Positions 41,498-52,481 of a DNA stretch of 64,000 bases are shown here, piece after piece. The stretch is from contig JABLXP010000008.1 of the NCBI GenBank assembly GCA_013178045.1, forward strand, positions 1 to 64,000. The letters are read 5' to 3'. The position numbers and the translations under genes are program-made. This DNA comes from Bacillota bacterium (GTDB lineage Bacteria; Bacillota; Ch66). Under the pieces are notes generated by a model. The model saw nothing but the letters and a program-made list of their open reading frames with translations, was not told the DNA's origin and ran no database searches. Position 1 is the first letter of the stretch. The number at the start of each line of letters is the position of its first letter.

Positions 41498-41761
41498 GTG
41501 GAAGAACGGGCACAGAGAAAAACACGGATTGGGACTGTGGTCAGCGATAAGATGGATAAGACCGTGGTGGTAGCCGTGGAGACGTTGACGCGGCATCCGC
41601 TTTATGGTAAAACAGTCCGGCGGACCAAGAAGTTTAAGGCGCACGATGAGAATAACCAGTGCAGTGTTGGCGACAAGGTCCAGATCATGGAGACCCGTCC
41701 GATAAGCCGGGAAAAACGCTGGCGGGTAGTCACTATTCTTGAAAAAGCACAACGCGTGTAA
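41498..41761 (+). CDS. rpsQ: 30S ribosomal protein S17
   Basis: The 87-residue OB-fold S17 has the conserved [17 protein letters not shown] and [18 protein letters not shown] segments. The start is GTG at 41498 after AAAGGAGG. It sits between rpmC and rplN as in the usual spc order. Confidence 0.96.
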   Translation: MEERAQRKTRIGTVVSDKMDKTVVVAVETLTRHPLYGKTVRRTKKFKAHDENNQCSVGDKVQIMETRPISREKRWRVVTILEKAQRV

Positions 41762-41804
41762 TTGCTAGTTTTAACATTATTTCTGGTGAAAGGAGGTTAT
41801 TTTA

Positions 41805-42173
41805 GTGATTCAACCTCAAACCATTCTTAAAGTTGGCGATAACACTGGCGCGAAAAAACTGATGTGCATTCGAGTCATGGGTGGCTCACTACGGCGCTAT
41901 GCCTCGGTTGGGGATATAATCATCGCTTCTGTTAAAGAAGCAACGCCAGGAGGCGTGGTTAAAAAAGGAGACGTAGTCCGCGCTGTTGTAGTAAGAACAA
42001 AAAAAGAAATCAGACGTCCAGATGGCTCTTATATCCGGTTTAGTGAAAACGCCGCGGTAATTATCAATGACCAGAACAACCCCCGGGGGACTCGGATCTT
42101 CGGACCAGTGGCCCGGGAACTGCGGGATAAGGATTTCATGAAAATTATCTCCCTGGCTCCTGAGGTGCTATAA
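41805..42173 (+). CDS. rplN: 50S ribosomal protein L14
   Basis: The 122-residue L14 bridges to the small subunit. [17 protein letters not shown] and the C-terminal [17 protein letters not shown] are diagnostic. The start is GTG at 41805 after AAAGGAGG. Confidence 0.96.
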   Translation: MIQPQTILKVGDNTGAKKLMCIRVMGGSLRRYASVGDIIIASVKEATPGGVVKKGDVVRAVVVRTKKEIRRPDGSYIRFSENAAVIINDQNNPRGTRIFGPVARELRDKDFMKIISLAPEVL

Positions 42174-42223
42174 TTCTGGTCAATATTTTGGAACAAGAAG
42201 TCACTCAGACGGAGGTGAGTTAG

Positions 42224-42550
42224 GTGACAACTCCCAAAGTACATGTAAAAAAGGGCGATACTGTCCTGGTGATCACCGGTAAGGACGCGGGAAAGCGTGG
42301 TAAGGTCCTGGAGGTAAACCCAAAGAAGCAACGGATCATCGTTGAGGGCGTTAACATTACCAAGAAGCATACCAAACCAACCCGGGCACTCCCGCAGGGT
42401 GGAATCGTGGAGAAGGAAGGTTCAATCGCCAGTTCCAACGTGATGCTGGTGTGCAGTAAATGCCAGAGACCAACGCGGGTGGCCAAAAAACTACTCGATG
42501 ACAAGTATGTGCGAGCCTGCCGCAAGTGTGGAGAATTGATTGACGCTTAG
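42224..42550 (+). CDS. rplX: 50S ribosomal protein L24
   Basis: The 108-residue L24 starts large-subunit assembly. The KOW motif ([20 protein letters not shown]) is followed by two CxxC pairs (CSKC and CRKC), the zinc-ribbon-like form common in Firmicutes. GTG 42224 follows CGGAGGTG. Confidence 0.95.
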   Translation: MTTPKVHVKKGDTVLVITGKDAGKRGKVLEVNPKKQRIIVEGVNITKKHTKPTRALPQGGIVEKEGSIASSNVMLVCSKCQRPTRVAKKLLDDKYVRACRKCGELIDA

Positions 42551-42573
42551 TTTTCGAGGAAAGGAGGAAAGTT

Positions 42574-43128
42574 ATGGCGACGGAAGTGCCAAGACTGAAA
42601 GAAAAATACCAGAACGACGTGGCCGCAGCCATGATGAAAAAGTTTGGGTATAAGAACATAATGCAGATCCCCAAGCTGGAAAAAGTGGTCATCAACATGG
42701 GTGTTGGTGAGGCTATTCAAAATCCCAAGGCACTGGATGCAGCAGTCAGTGATTTAACCAAGATTTCTGGCCAAAAGCCCATTGTGACCAAGGCCAAAAA
42801 GTCGATCGCAGGCTTCAAGTTGCGGGCTGGTATGTCCATCGGCTGTAAGGTCACTTTACGGGGAAGTCGGATGTACGAGTTCGTAGATAAATTAATCAAT
42901 GTTGCTTTACCGCGGGTGCGTGATTTCCGTGGTGTTTCACCAAAGGGCTTTGATGGTCGGGGCAATTATACCCTTGGCTTACGTGAACAACTGATCTTCC
43001 CCGAAATAGAGTATGATAAAATTGATAAATTGCGCGGCATGAACGTGGTGTTTGTGACTACCGCGAAAACCGATGAAGAAGCGCGAGAACTGCTACGGCT
43101 ATTAGGGATGCCGTTTAGAGAAGCCTAA
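42574..43128 (+). CDS. rplE: 50S ribosomal protein L5
   Basis: The 184-residue L5 binds 5S rRNA and contacts P-site tRNA. Segments [36 protein letters not shown] and [17 protein letters not shown] are conserved. The ribosome-binding site is AAAGGAGG. Confidence 0.96.
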   Translation: MATEVPRLKEKYQNDVAAAMMKKFGYKNIMQIPKLEKVVINMGVGEAIQNPKALDAAVSDLTKISGQKPIVTKAKKSIAGFKLRAGMSIGCKVTLRGSRMYEFVDKLINVALPRVRDFRGVSPKGFDGRGNYTLGLREQLIFPEIEYDKIDKLRGMNVVFVTTAKTDEEARELLRLLGMPFREA

Positions 43129-43168
43129 TTGCAGTGATGCCCACATCAGCCAGTAAGGAGGGAAGACG

Positions 43169-43354
43169 ATGGCGAAGAAATCGATGATTGCCAAACAACA
43201 GCGACCACCTAAGTTTAAAGTCAGGGCCTACACCAGATGCAAGCTGTGCGGACGCCCGCATGCTTATATGCGTAAGTTCGGTATGTGCCGTATTTGTTTC
43301 CGCGAATTGGCCTATAAGGGCGAAATTCCCGGCGTGACCAAGGCCAGTTGGTAG
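43169..43354 (+). CDS. rpsN: 30S ribosomal protein S14, zinc type
   Basis: The 61-residue short S14 has the four-cysteine zinc site ([20 protein letters not shown]), so it is the C+ paralogue whose synthesis needs zinc. The ribosome-binding site is AAGGAGGG. No zinc-free paralogue is in this window. Confidence 0.96.
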   Translation: MAKKSMIAKQQRPPKFKVRAYTRCKLCGRPHAYMRKFGMCRICFRELAYKGEIPGVTKASW

Positions 43355-43381
43355 CCCGAAGGGAAAGGAGGTAATAATTAA

Positions 43382-43780
43382 ATGGTTATGACCGACCCAA
43401 TCGCGGACTTTCTGACCAGAATCCGCAATGCCAATACGGTTTATCATGAAAAGGTAGAGGTACCAGCTTCTAAAATGAAGAAAGCATTGGCCGAAATCTT
43501 CAAACAGGAAGGCTTCATCCGTGATTACGAATATATTGATGATGGTAAGCAAGGAATAATTCGCCTGTACCTCAAGTATGGCCCCAACCGGGAAAAAGTA
43601 ATTACTGGTTTGAAGCGAATCAGTAAACCCGGCCTGCGGGTATATGCCAAGAAGGATGAAATTCCTCGGGTACTGGGTGGATTGGGCATCGCCATTATCT
43701 CGACATCAAAAGGCATTATGACCGACAAGCAGGCTCGGAAAGAAGGGCTGGGCGGCGAGGTCATTTGCTATGTCTGGTAG
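43382..43780 (+). CDS. rpsH: 30S ribosomal protein S8
   Basis: The 132-residue S8 binds the central domain of 16S rRNA. The start [16 protein letters not shown] and the C-terminal [20 protein letters not shown] are conserved. ATG 43382 lies 10 bases after GGAGG; the next ATG (43388) would also give the family start. The stop overlaps the rplF ribosome-binding site. Confidence 0.96.
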   Translation: MVMTDPIADFLTRIRNANTVYHEKVEVPASKMKKALAEIFKQEGFIRDYEYIDDGKQGIIRLYLKYGPNREKVITGLKRISKPGLRVYAKKDEIPRVLGGLGIAIISTSKGIMTDKQARKEGLGGEVICYVW

Positions 43781-43792
43781 GAGGTGTACGGG

Positions 43793-44341
43793 ATGTCCCG
43801 AATTGGTAAATTGCCCATCAGCGTGCCTGACGGAGTAGAAGTGAAAATTGAAGGAAATGTCGTAACGGTTAAAGGGCCAAAAGGTCAACTGAGGCGTGAG
43901 TTTCCCAAAGAAATGCAGATTATTCTTGAGGGAAAAACCCTGCGGGTCACTCGAGCAAGCGATGAAAAAAAACACCGCTCACTGCATGGCTTGAGTCGGA
44001 CCTTGCTCAATAATATGGTTGAAGGAGTAACGAAAGGGTTTCAGAAATCACTGGAAGTGGTCGGGGTAGGTTATCGGGCGGCCAAACAAGGTAACAAGCT
44101 GGTCCTAACCGTGGGTTATTCGCACCCAGTTGAAATAGAACCGCAGACGGGCTTGGAGATTGAAGTGCCGGCACCGACCAAGATCCTGGTTAAGGGTATT
44201 GATAAGGAGCAGGTTGGCGCTCTGGCGGCGAAAATCCGTGCCGTCCGCGAGCCTGAACCTTATAAGGGCAAAGGGATCAGATACGAAGGCGAAAAGATTC
44301 TTCGCAAGGTTGGTAAGACGGGCGGTAAAGGTAAGAAGTAG
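43793..44341 (+). CDS. rplF: 50S ribosomal protein L6
   Basis: The 182-residue L6 has two repeated domains and the C-terminal signature [22 protein letters not shown] 43793 ([15 protein letters not shown]) is 6 bases after AGGAGGTG at 43779-43786, so the GTG at 43784 that opens the frame is rejected as start. Confidence 0.96.
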   Translation: MSRIGKLPISVPDGVEVKIEGNVVTVKGPKGQLRREFPKEMQIILEGKTLRVTRASDEKKHRSLHGLSRTLLNNMVEGVTKGFQKSLEVVGVGYRAAKQGNKLVLTVGYSHPVEIEPQTGLEIEVPAPTKILVKGIDKEQVGALAAKIRAVREPEPYKGKGIRYEGEKILRKVGKTGGKGKK

Positions 44342-44390
44342 GTTTGAGCTTACAATATTGCTACTGCTGGTACGGAAGGGGTGAACGTAG

Positions 44391-44759
44391 TTGTTCAAGA
44401 AGATAAATCGCCAAGAGGTGCGGAATAAAAAACACCTGCGGGTGAGAAAGAAAATTTTTGGCACGGAGGAGCGCCCTCGCTTGTCTGTTTACCGCAGCCT
44501 CAAACATATTTATGCCCAGATTATTAATGACACCAACGGAACAACCCTAGTCGCGGCCTCAACCCTCGACCCGGCATTAAAAGATAAGATTACCTACGGG
44601 GGTAACATTGAGGCGGCACGGCTGGTCGGAGAATTGATCGCGAAGAAGGCGATGGAGAAAGGCATTACTCGTGTGGTGTTTGACCGCGGCGGTAATATTT
44701 ATCATGGTCGGATCGCCGCCTTGGCGGAAGCGGCTCGGGAAGCCGGGTTGGAATTCTAG
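44391..44759 (+). CDS. rplR: 50S ribosomal protein L18
   Basis: The 122-residue 5S rRNA-binding L18 contains [18 protein letters not shown] and the C-terminal [20 protein letters not shown]. The start is TTG at 44391 ([14 protein letters not shown]), preceded by GAAGGGGTG. TTG starts recur among several genes in this window. Confidence 0.95.
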   Translation: MFKKINRQEVRNKKHLRVRKKIFGTEERPRLSVYRSLKHIYAQIINDTNGTTLVAASTLDPALKDKITYGGNIEAARLVGELIAKKAMEKGITRVVFDRGGNIYHGRIAALAEAAREAGLEF

Positions 44760-44790
44760 AATCCAAGAAAAGGAGGGAGTACAAGCATAG

Positions 44791-45291
44791 ATGGCTAGAA
44801 TAGATGCGACAGGGTTAGAACTGAGTGAGAAGGTTGTCAGCATCAACCGGGTAGCTAAAGTTGTTAAAGGTGGTCGGCGGTTTAGCTTTAGCGCCTTGGT
44901 AGTAGTTGGTGATGGACAGGGTCATGTTGGCGCCGGTTTGGGCAAGGCTGGTGAGGTACCAGAAGCGATTCGTAAAGGGATTGAGGACGCGAAGAAAAAC
45001 CTGATCGAGGTACCCCTGGTTGGAACTACGATTCCTCACGAGATCGTTGGTCATTTTGGGGCCGGTGCTGTTATACTGAAGCCTGCTTCTCCCGGTACCG
45101 GGGTCATTGCCGGTGGTCCGGTGCGGGCAGTTCTTGAACTGGCCGGCATTAAGGATATCTTAACGAAATCTCTGGGATCCTCCAATGCGAATAACATGGT
45201 CAGAGCTACATTAGAGGGTCTAAAGGGCTTGAAGCGGGCGGAGCAGGTGGCGAAGCTGCGCGGGAAGACGGTGGAGGAACTGATAGGTTAG
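44791..45291 (+). CDS. rpsE: 30S ribosomal protein S5
   Basis: The 166-residue S5 has an N-terminal dsRNA-binding-like domain with [19 protein letters not shown] and [17 protein letters not shown], and a C-terminal domain ending near [10 protein letters not shown]. The ribosome-binding site is AAGGAGGG. It works in fidelity with S4 and S12. Confidence 0.96.
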   Translation: MARIDATGLELSEKVVSINRVAKVVKGGRRFSFSALVVVGDGQGHVGAGLGKAGEVPEAIRKGIEDAKKNLIEVPLVGTTIPHEIVGHFGAGAVILKPASPGTGVIAGGPVRAVLELAGIKDILTKSLGSSNANNMVRATLEGLKGLKRAEQVAKLRGKTVEELIG

Positions 45292-45303
45292 GAGGAAGCA
45301 GCG

Positions 45304-45492
45304 ATGGCCAATAAACTGAAGATTACCTGGGTCAAGAGCACGATTGGCTATCCGGAAAATCAGCGGCTAGTCATTCAGGCTCTAGGACTGAAGAAACTTC
45401 ATCACACCGTGGTGCAGAACGATACTCCTGAAATAAGAGGAATGATTCGAAAAGTCGAGCATTTAGTGGTTGTGCAGGAAATCGAAGCCTAA
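45304..45492 (+). CDS. rpmD: 50S ribosomal protein L30
   Basis: The 62-residue L30 has the conserved [20 protein letters not shown] and [17 protein letters not shown]. The ribosome-binding site TAGGAGGAAG overlaps the rpsE stop. Confidence 0.95.
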   Translation: MANKLKITWVKSTIGYPENQRLVIQALGLKKLHHTVVQNDTPEIRGMIRKVEHLVVVQEIEA

Positions 45493-45543
45493 TAACCAGC
45501 TCAGTTGTCTTAAAGGAATGAGAAGCCTGAGGAGGTGTACATG

Positions 45544-45984
45544 ATGAAATTGCATGAACTCAAGCCGGCGCCAGGTGCACGTCGGGAACCAACGCGCAAG
45601 GGGCGCGGGATTGGTTCCGGTCTGGGTAAAACGGCTGGTCGTGGACACAAGGGCCAGAAAGCTCGCTCCGGTGGAGGAGTAAGGCCGGGTTTTGAAGGCG
45701 GACAAATGCCGCTGCAACGCCGAACGCCGAAGCGAGGATTTAACAACAAGTTCAAGAAAGAACTGGTAGTGATCAATGTCAGAGATCTCAACAGGTTTGA
45801 AGACGGCACGGTGGTTACACCCGAACTCTTAAAAAAGGCTGGTGTAATCAAGAATATTAAGGACGGAGTCAAGATCCTGGCCACCGGCGAACTTGAGCGG
45901 GCCTTGACGGTTAAGGTGCATGGGGTCAGTCAGGCAGCAGCGGAAAAGATCGTGGCCGCTGGCGGTAAAGTTGAGGTGATGTAG
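45544..45984 (+). CDS. rplO: 50S ribosomal protein L15
   Basis: The 146-residue L15 has the arginine/glycine-rich N-terminal extension ([20 protein letters not shown]) and [26 protein letters not shown] precedes two ATGs, 45541 and 45544; the second gives the family start [11 protein letters not shown]. The stop abuts the secY GTG. Confidence 0.95.
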   Translation: MKLHELKPAPGARREPTRKGRGIGSGLGKTAGRGHKGQKARSGGGVRPGFEGGQMPLQRRTPKRGFNNKFKKELVVINVRDLNRFEDGTVVTPELLKKAGVIKNIKDGVKILATGELERALTVKVHGVSQAAAEKIVAAGGKVEVM

Positions 45985-47262
45985 GTGCTTGACTCACTGA
46001 AAACGGCGTGGAAGCTAAGTGACCTACGGCAAAAAATTATTTTTACCTTGATCATGTTCTTGGTCTTTCGGATCGGAGCGCATGTACCCGTGCCGGGTAT
46101 TAACACGAACATCATTGAGGAATTGATGAAAGGGCAGCTCTTTGGTTTCTTCGACGTAATTTCCGGTGGGGCATTTAAGCGTTTTACGGTATTTGCGATG
46201 AGCATCACCCCATACATCAATGCATCGATTATTATGCAGTTGTTAACGGTGGTTGTTCCAGCCTTGGAAAAACTGGCCAAAGAAGGAGAAGAAGGCCGCA
46301 AGAAGATCACCCAATATACCCGTTATGGTACTGTAATTCTGGGCTTTATTCAGGCTTTAGGCATGGCGGTTGCTCTGGGTAGATATAACATTGGGGGTCA
46401 GTCAGCGGTGATCAACCCCGGCTGGGGTTCCTACCTGCTCATTGCGACAACTCTGACAGCGGGCACGGCCCTCTTGATGTGGATTGGGGAAATGATCACG
46501 GACCGGGGAATTGGCAATGGAATTTCCCTGATTATCTTCGCCGGCATCGTGGCGCGGGTACCTTCGGCGCTTGTTTCCATCGGGCAGTATCTGGTGGCTG
46601 GTACGGTTAATGTTTTTAATGTCTTGCTCTTGGTTGTCATCGCCTTACTGGTGATCGCCGGCGTTGTAGCCATGCATGAAGGGCAGAGGAGAATCCCTGT
46701 TCAGTACGCCAAGCGAGTAGTCGGCAGGCGGGTTTACGGTGGACAGAGCACCCATTTACCGCTGCGGGTTAACCAGGCGGGCGTCATCCCGGTTATTTTC
46801 GCGATGTCGATCATGATGTTTCCAGCCACGATTGCTTCTTGGTTTTCTGCCAGCTGGCTGAATACCTTTATTCAGAATTACTTTAACTTTGGTACCCCGT
46901 TGTATAATGTTCTATATGCTTTGCTGATTATCTTCTTTACTTACTTCTATACCGCCGTTACCTTTAACCCGATGGATGTAGCAGATAATATGAAGAAGTA
47001 TGGCGGATTTATTCCCGGCATTCGGCCGGGCCGGCCGACGGCAGAGTTTATTGACCGCGTCCTGACCAGAATCACTCTGGCCGGGGCTATCTTCTTGGCT
47101 TTTATTGCCATCTTACCCAACTTCGTGATCGCCTTAACCAAGATTACTACGATCTGGTTTGGGGGCACTGCTCTGTTAATCGTGGTCGGTGTGGCGCTGG
47201 AAACCATGAAGCAGGTAGAATCCCACTTATTGCTTAGAAGCTACCAGGGATTCATGAAGTAA
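45985..47262 (+). CDS. secY: Protein translocase subunit SecY
   Basis: The 425-residue channel protein has about ten membrane segments, the plug-region start IGAHVPVPGINTN, FDVISGGAFKRFTVFAM-type sequence, and the ribosome-binding cytoplasmic loop RRIPVQYAKRVVGRRVYGG. The start is GTG directly after the rplO stop; GAGGTGATG at the end of rplO provides the ribosome-binding site. With SecE (21121-21366) it forms the Sec pore. Confidence 0.96.
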   Translation: MLDSLKTAWKLSDLRQKIIFTLIMFLVFRIGAHVPVPGINTNIIEELMKGQLFGFFDVISGGAFKRFTVFAMSITPYINASIIMQLLTVVVPALEKLAKEGEEGRKKITQYTRYGTVILGFIQALGMAVALGRYNIGGQSAVINPGWGSYLLIATTLTAGTALLMWIGEMITDRGIGNGISLIIFAGIVARVPSALVSIGQYLVAGTVNVFNVLLLVVIALLVIAGVVAMHEGQRRIPVQYAKRVVGRRVYGGQSTHLPLRVNQAGVIPVIFAMSIMMFPATIASWFSASWLNTFIQNYFNFGTPLYNVLYALLIIFFTYFYTAVTFNPMDVADNMKKYGGFIPGIRPGRPTAEFIDRVLTRITLAGAIFLAFIAILPNFVIALTKITTIWFGGTALLIVVGVALETMKQVESHLLLRSYQGFMK

Positions 47263-47283
47263 ATTTCGCACACTTTAGGTTGA

Positions 47284-47943
<660 letters not shown>

Positions 47944-47945
47944 AC

Positions 47946-48695
47946 ATGATCATCCTGAAGTCTGACCGGGAATTAGACTATCTCCGCGATGCTGGTCGAG
48001 TGGTAGCCAGGACGCATGCTGAGCTGGAGAAGGCGGTAGCACCGGGCGTGACGACCAAAGAGCTTGACCAATTAGCGGAAGACTTTATGCGTCACTGTGG
48101 GGCGATCCCGGCTTTTAAGGGATACGATGGATTTCCAGCCAGTATTTGTACTTCGATTAACGAAGAAGTCGTTCATGGCATTCCTAGTAGTTTAAGGAAA
48201 TTGATAACTGGTGATATTATTAGTATTGACATCGGGGCAATCGTAAGCGGCTATTACGGAGACGCGGCGGTAACGCTGCCGGTAGGCGAGGTGACCAGTG
48301 AGGCTGCACGGTTAATTAATGTAACTAAGGAATCACTGGCCAAAGGGATTGAACAAGCGGTAGTTGGTAATCGCCTGTCCGATATTTCGCATGCCGTGCA
48401 GACTTACGTGGAAAATAATGGATTTTCAGTGGTCCGCGATTATGTCGGACATGGGATCGGGAGGAGCATGCATGAAGAACCTCAAGTGCCCAATTTTGGT
48501 AAACCTGGACGTGGCCCTCGCTTGAACCCGGGGTTGACTCTAGCCATTGAACCCATGGTGAATATGGGTACCTTTGAAGTAATGACCAAGGAAGATCGTT
48601 GGACGGTTGTCACCAGAGATGGCAAACTATCGGCTCATTTTGAACACACCATCGCGGTGACGGAAAAAGGACCAGAAATTTTGACGCGGATCTAA
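47946..48695 (+). CDS. map: Methionine aminopeptidase, type I
   Basis: This 249-residue enzyme removes N-terminal Met from new proteins. The metal ligands fall in [17 protein letters not shown] (two Asp), [16 protein letters not shown] (His), [10 protein letters not shown] (Glu) and [11 protein letters not shown] (Glu). The ATG is 2 bases after the adk stop, so translation is coupled. Confidence 0.96.
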   Translation: MIILKSDRELDYLRDAGRVVARTHAELEKAVAPGVTTKELDQLAEDFMRHCGAIPAFKGYDGFPASICTSINEEVVHGIPSSLRKLITGDIISIDIGAIVSGYYGDAAVTLPVGEVTSEAARLINVTKESLAKGIEQAVVGNRLSDISHAVQTYVENNGFSVVRDYVGHGIGRSMHEEPQVPNFGKPGRGPRLNPGLTLAIEPMVNMGTFEVMTKEDRWTVVTRDGKLSAHFEHTIAVTEKGPEILTRI

Positions 48696-48741
48696 ATTGT
48701 TAGTTAAGCCTTGGTGTTCACAAAGGGTGGGGGTGTACGGC

Positions 48742-49023
48742 TTGAACATTGGGGATGTAAGAATCGGTCAATTAGTTTACTCGAAAGCCGGTCGTGATCA
48801 AAACCGACCCTTTCTCATCTGGGAGATCACCGAAGATGGCTATCTAGGTCTGGTTGACGGAGACTTGCGCAAAGTTGAAAACCCTAAAAGGAAAAACATC
48901 AAACACGTACGAATTACCCATCAAGTGGCTACGGAAATTGCGGCTAAGATAATGTCTGGGCAGTGCCCTAGCAATGCTGAGGTCAGGCGAGCGATTATGG
49001 TCTTAAGCCAACCCAGGGAATGA
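48742..49023 (+). CDS. KOW-domain RNA-binding protein (L14e-like)
   Basis: The 93-residue protein resembles the small KOW-domain proteins that many Firmicutes encode between map and infA, related to archaeal/eukaryotic L14e. The start [20 protein letters not shown] and the [20 protein letters not shown] strand pair are the KOW-like part; the C-terminal half is helical. TTG 48742 follows AAAGGGTGGGGG with good spacing; the frame is open from 48697 but lacks a ribosome-binding site there. It may contact the ribosome; that is inference from context. Confidence 0.82.
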   Translation: MNIGDVRIGQLVYSKAGRDQNRPFLIWEITEDGYLGLVDGDLRKVENPKRKNIKHVRITHQVATEIAAKIMSGQCPSNAEVRRAIMVLSQPRE

Positions 49024-49051
49024 ATTGGTGAACAAGGAGGTTGAAGGCCTG

Positions 49052-49270
49052 ATGTCAAAAGAAGATGTTATTGAAGTGGAAGGCACGGTCATTGAACCAC
49101 TGCCTAACGCTATGTTTCGGGTAGAACTTCAGAATGGGCATAAAGTGCTTGCCCATGTTTCAGGTAAGATCAGGATGAATTTTATCCGGATCTTGCCGGG
49201 TGATCGGGTAACTGTGGAATTATCTCCCTATGATTTAACACGGGGACGGATAATCTATCGTTTTAAATAG
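49052..49270 (+). CDS. infA: Translation initiation factor IF-1
   Basis: The 72-residue OB-fold IF-1 matches the family start [20 protein letters not shown] and the [16 protein letters not shown] end. ATG 49052 is preceded by AAGGAGG at 49034-49040, which rules out the in-frame GTG at 49025. Confidence 0.96.
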   Translation: MSKEDVIEVEGTVIEPLPNAMFRVELQNGHKVLAHVSGKIRMNFIRILPGDRVTVELSPYDLTRGRIIYRFK

Positions 49271-49305
49271 TAAATTACCAACGTCCTGTTAAGGGAGGGT
49301 TAATA

Positions 49306-49419
49306 ATGAAGGTTAAACCATCAGTTAAGCCCATCTGCGAAAAGTGCAAGATCATCAAACGCCACGGTAAGGTCATGGTAATTTGCGAGAATCCCAAGCA
49401 CAAGCAGAAGCAGGGCTAA
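49306..49419 (+). CDS. rpmJ: 50S ribosomal protein L36
   Basis: The 37-residue protein [20 protein letters not shown]..., with three Cys and a His (CEKC, then C27 and H32), is the zinc form of L36. It is too short for most ORF cut-offs. Its ribosome-binding site is AAGGGAGGG. It occupies the standard place between infA and rpsM. Confidence 0.96.
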   Translation: MKVKPSVKPICEKCKIIKRHGKVMVICENPKHKQKQG

Positions 49420-49467
49420 TGACACGGAATAAGAATTAGTACGCGCGTGGAGGTGTAGAAAAGGAAT

Positions 49468-49839
49468 ATGGCACGTATTGCCGGTGTTGACTTACCGCGA
49501 GAGAAGCGGGTGGAAATCGCTCTGACGTATATCTTTGGGATTGGTCGGCCTACCTCGCAGAAGATCCTGGCAGAAACAGGAATTAATCCCGACACTAGGG
49601 TCAGAGATTTGACAGAAGACGAGGTGGCCAAGTTACGGGAGATTATTGACCGGAACTATAAGGTTGAGGGTGACTTGCGTCGGGAGATTTCTTTAAACAT
49701 CAAGCGACTCATGGAGATTGGTTGTTATCGAGGTTTGCGGCACCGTCGGGGCTTACCGGTCCGTGGCCAGAGAACCAAAACGAATGCCCGGACGCGTAAA
49801 GGACCACGGCGCACGGTTGGCGTAAGACGGAAAAAATAA
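49468..49839 (+). CDS. rpsM: 30S ribosomal protein S13
   Basis: The 123-residue S13 of the 30S head begins [18 protein letters not shown] and ends with the tRNA-contacting basic tail ([18 protein letters not shown]). GGAGGTGTAG precedes the ATG. First gene of the alpha operon. Confidence 0.96.
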   Translation: MARIAGVDLPREKRVEIALTYIFGIGRPTSQKILAETGINPDTRVRDLTEDEVAKLREIIDRNYKVEGDLRREISLNIKRLMEIGCYRGLRHRRGLPVRGQRTKTNARTRKGPRRTVGVRRKK

Positions 49840-49855
49840 GGGGGGAAAGGATTAA

Positions 49856-50245
49856 ATGGCACGTCGAGTTAGTCGGGTTAAAAGGCGCGAACGGAAAAAC
49901 ATTGACCGTGGGGTTGCCCATATTAAGTCAACCTTTAACAATACAATTGTAACCATAACTGATACCGCCGGCAATGCCATTTCCTGGGCTAGTGCTGGGA
50001 CCCTGGGTTTTAAAGGGTCCAGGAAGTCTACTCCTTTTGCTGCACAAATGGCGGCAGAAGCGGCAGCTAAGGCAGCAATGGAACATGGCTTGAAAGAAGT
50101 GGAGTGCTATGTAAAAGGGCCAGGTGCCGGCCGGGAAGCGGCGATCCGTTCTCTGCAGGCAGCCGGGCTGGAAGTGAACATGATCAAAGACGTTACGCCA
50201 ATTCCACATAACGGATGCCGTCCACCCAAACGGAGAAGAGTCTAG
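49856..50245 (+). CDS. rpsK: 30S ribosomal protein S11
   Basis: The 129-residue S11 of the platform contains [18 protein letters not shown] and the conserved C-terminus [30 protein letters not shown] precedes the ATG. Confidence 0.96.
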   Translation: MARRVSRVKRRERKNIDRGVAHIKSTFNNTIVTITDTAGNAISWASAGTLGFKGSRKSTPFAAQMAAEAAAKAAMEHGLKEVECYVKGPGAGREAAIRSLQAAGLEVNMIKDVTPIPHNGCRPPKRRRV

Positions 50246-50262
50246 GAGGTGTGTGAACAAAA

Positions 50263-50889
50263 ATGGCAAGGTATACCGAAGCAGTATGTAGACTGTGTCG
50301 TCGCGAAGGTGTTAAACTATACCTGAAGGGCGATCGCTGTTATTCGGGTAAATGTGCGGTCGACCGACGGACCTATGCTCCCGGCCAGCATGGTCAGGGA
50401 CGGAAGAAGTTATCCGAATACGGAATCCAGCTGCGTGAAAAGCAGAAGGCCCGTCGGATCTACGGTATTCTCGAACGACAGTTCAGAGGATACTTCGCGA
50501 AAGCTGAGCGGCAGCCGGGAATCACGGGGGAAAACCTGCTTCGACTTTTGGAACGCCGCTTGGATAACGTTGTTTATCGATTGGGTTTTGCTTCTTCCCG
50601 TAATGAAGCCCGACAGCTAGTTAGGCACGGCCATTTCCAACTGAATGGTAAAAAAGCTAACATTCCATCGATTTTGGTCCGGGCTGGTGATACCATCACC
50701 GTTAAGGAAAGTAGCAGGGATATACCCCGGATCAAGGAAAATATGGAACTGGCAAAACACAAGACCCCTCCTGCTTGGCTGGAAGTAGATCCTGAGGCAA
50801 TGACGGGTCGAGTTGTTACTCTACCGACCAGAGACCAGATCGATGTTCCAGTTCAAGAGCACCTGATCGTTGAGTTGTACTCGAGATAA
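50263..50889 (+). CDS. rpsD: 30S ribosomal protein S4
   Basis: The 208-residue S4 has an N-terminal zinc site (CRLC, then C26 and C31), an S4 RNA-binding domain around [19 protein letters not shown], and the fidelity-related C-terminus. The ribosome-binding site TAGGAGGTG overlaps the rpsK stop. Zinc-type S4 fits the zinc-type L33, L36 and S14 in the same window. Confidence 0.96.
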   Translation: MARYTEAVCRLCRREGVKLYLKGDRCYSGKCAVDRRTYAPGQHGQGRKKLSEYGIQLREKQKARRIYGILERQFRGYFAKAERQPGITGENLLRLLERRLDNVVYRLGFASSRNEARQLVRHGHFQLNGKKANIPSILVRAGDTITVKESSRDIPRIKENMELAKHKTPPAWLEVDPEAMTGRVVTLPTRDQIDVPVQEHLIVELYSR

Positions 50890-50962
50890 TTACCCCCATT
50901 ACCCTCGTCTGCTTTTTGCTACAACCAGAAAGTTGCTGAGAGTGGGGAAAGGAGGGTCTTAG

Positions 50963-51910
50963 ATGTTAGAAATCGAGAAACCCAAGATCGAATGTGTCGA
51001 ACGAAGCGAAGATAACACCTACGGGAAATTTGTCGTTGAGCCTTTGGAACGAGGTTATGGGATCACCCTGGGAAATTCGCTGCGGCGAGTTCTGCTGTCT
51101 TCTCTCCCCGGTGCGGCGGTTACTTCAGTCAAGATTGATGGGGTGCTGCACGAGTTTTCCACGATTCCAGGCGTAGTGGAGGATACTACTGATATAATCT
51201 TGAACTTAAAAAGCCTGGCTTTAAAAGTGTATGGTGACGAAGGGAAAATCCTGCGGATCGAGGCTCAAGGAGCGGGAGAGGTGACAGCACGTGACATTAT
51301 CGCTGATGCCGATGTGGAGATCCTTAATCCCGAACTGCACATCGCTACTCTAAGTGAGAATGGCCGACTGTTTATGGAAATGACTGTGGAAAAAGGCCGG
51401 GGTTACGTATCAGCGGAAAAGAACAAGCGCCCTGACCATATCATCGGCATAATTCCGGTCGACTCCATTTTTTCCCCGGTACGAAAGGTCAACTATACAG
51501 TTGAGGATACCCGGGTCGGTCAGGTTACTGACTATGACAAATTGACTCTGGAAGTCTGGACGAATGGCAGTATTTCGCCAGAAGAAGCCACCAGCCTGTC
51601 GGCGAAAATTTTGAGCGAACACTTGCGATTATTTATCGGCCTGACCGAGCGGATCGGCGACGTGGAAATTATGGTGGAAAAAGAAGAAGAAGAAAAAGAC
51701 AAGCTCCTGGACATGACGATCGAAGAGCTCGATTTGTCGGTGCGTTCATACAACTGCCTCAAACGGGCTGGGATCAACACAGTGGCTGAGCTGATCCAAA
51801 AATCAGAAGAAGATATGATGAAAGTGCGCAATCTGGGCAAGAAATCGCTGGAAGAAGTCGACAAGAAACTGGCTGAACTTGGGCTTTCATTGCGCAAATC
51901 CAATGAGTGA
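50963..51910 (+). CDS. rpoA: DNA-directed RNA polymerase subunit alpha
   Basis: The 315-residue alpha subunit has an N-terminal assembly domain ([20 protein letters not shown]) and, after an acidic/lysine linker (about residues 235-250), a C-terminal DNA- and activator-binding domain ([19 protein letters not shown]). AAAGGAGGG precedes the ATG. It lies between rpsD and rplQ as usual. Confidence 0.97.
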   Translation: MLEIEKPKIECVERSEDNTYGKFVVEPLERGYGITLGNSLRRVLLSSLPGAAVTSVKIDGVLHEFSTIPGVVEDTTDIILNLKSLALKVYGDEGKILRIEAQGAGEVTARDIIADADVEILNPELHIATLSENGRLFMEMTVEKGRGYVSAEKNKRPDHIIGIIPVDSIFSPVRKVNYTVEDTRVGQVTDYDKLTLEVWTNGSISPEEATSLSAKILSEHLRLFIGLTERIGDVEIMVEKEEEEKDKLLDMTIEELDLSVRSYNCLKRAGINTVAELIQKSEEDMMKVRNLGKKSLEEVDKKLAELGLSLRKSNE

Positions 51911-51930
51911 ACTGCAAGGGAGGGAAGACC

Positions 51931-52269
51931 ATGGGATATCGTAAATTGGGTCTACGGTCTGACCAGCGGCGAGCAATGCTTCGCAACATCGTTACCTCAC
52001 TGTTAGATAAGGAGCGGATCGAGACCACGGAAACCCGGGCTAAAGAATTGAACCGCTTGACGGAAAGAATGATTACTCTGGCGAAACGCGGTGACCTGCA
52101 CGCCAGAAGACAGGCCCTCGCCTATTTGCTGGATGAGGATGTGGTCACCAAGCTGTTTGAAAAAATCGCGCCGAAATATGCTGATCGTCAGGGTGGATAT
52201 ACCAGGATTATCAAAAAAGGATACCGGCGCGGTGATGGTGCCCCGGTTGTCATAATTGAACTGGTTTAG
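51931..52269 (+). CDS. rplQ: 50S ribosomal protein L17
   Basis: The 112-residue L17 starts [18 protein letters not shown] and includes [23 protein letters not shown] 51931 follows AAGGGAGGG; the in-frame ATG at 51907 overlaps rpoA and gives an atypical extension. A terminator follows. Confidence 0.96.
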   Translation: MGYRKLGLRSDQRRAMLRNIVTSLLDKERIETTETRAKELNRLTERMITLAKRGDLHARRQALAYLLDEDVVTKLFEKIAPKYADRQGGYTRIIKKGYRRGDGAPVVIIELV

Positions 52270-52277
52270 CCGCATCA

Positions 52278-52324
52278 AGAGTCAGGAGAAGTTACTCAGA
52301 TAATAATTCCTGGCTCTAATTTTT
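52278..52324 (+). terminator. Terminator of the alpha operon
   Basis: AGAGTCAGGA at 52278-52287 pairs with TCCTGGCTCT at 52308-52317 (one wobble), followed by AATTTTTC. It closes the long S10-spc-alpha series before the ECF transporter genes. No clear promoter was found in 52325-52481. Confidence 0.82.
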
Positions 52325-52481
52325 CATTGTTCAACGGATATTTTGGTCTCAACTGAGGGAAAAGGACTTTCCCAGTGTTTGGCGAAGATAAAAAAAGGAC
52401 GGGCCTTAGGTATGAGGCGGAAAAAAATTGTTTTGAAAACACGCAAATAATTAATTTAGATTGATTAGAGAGGGTGGTAGG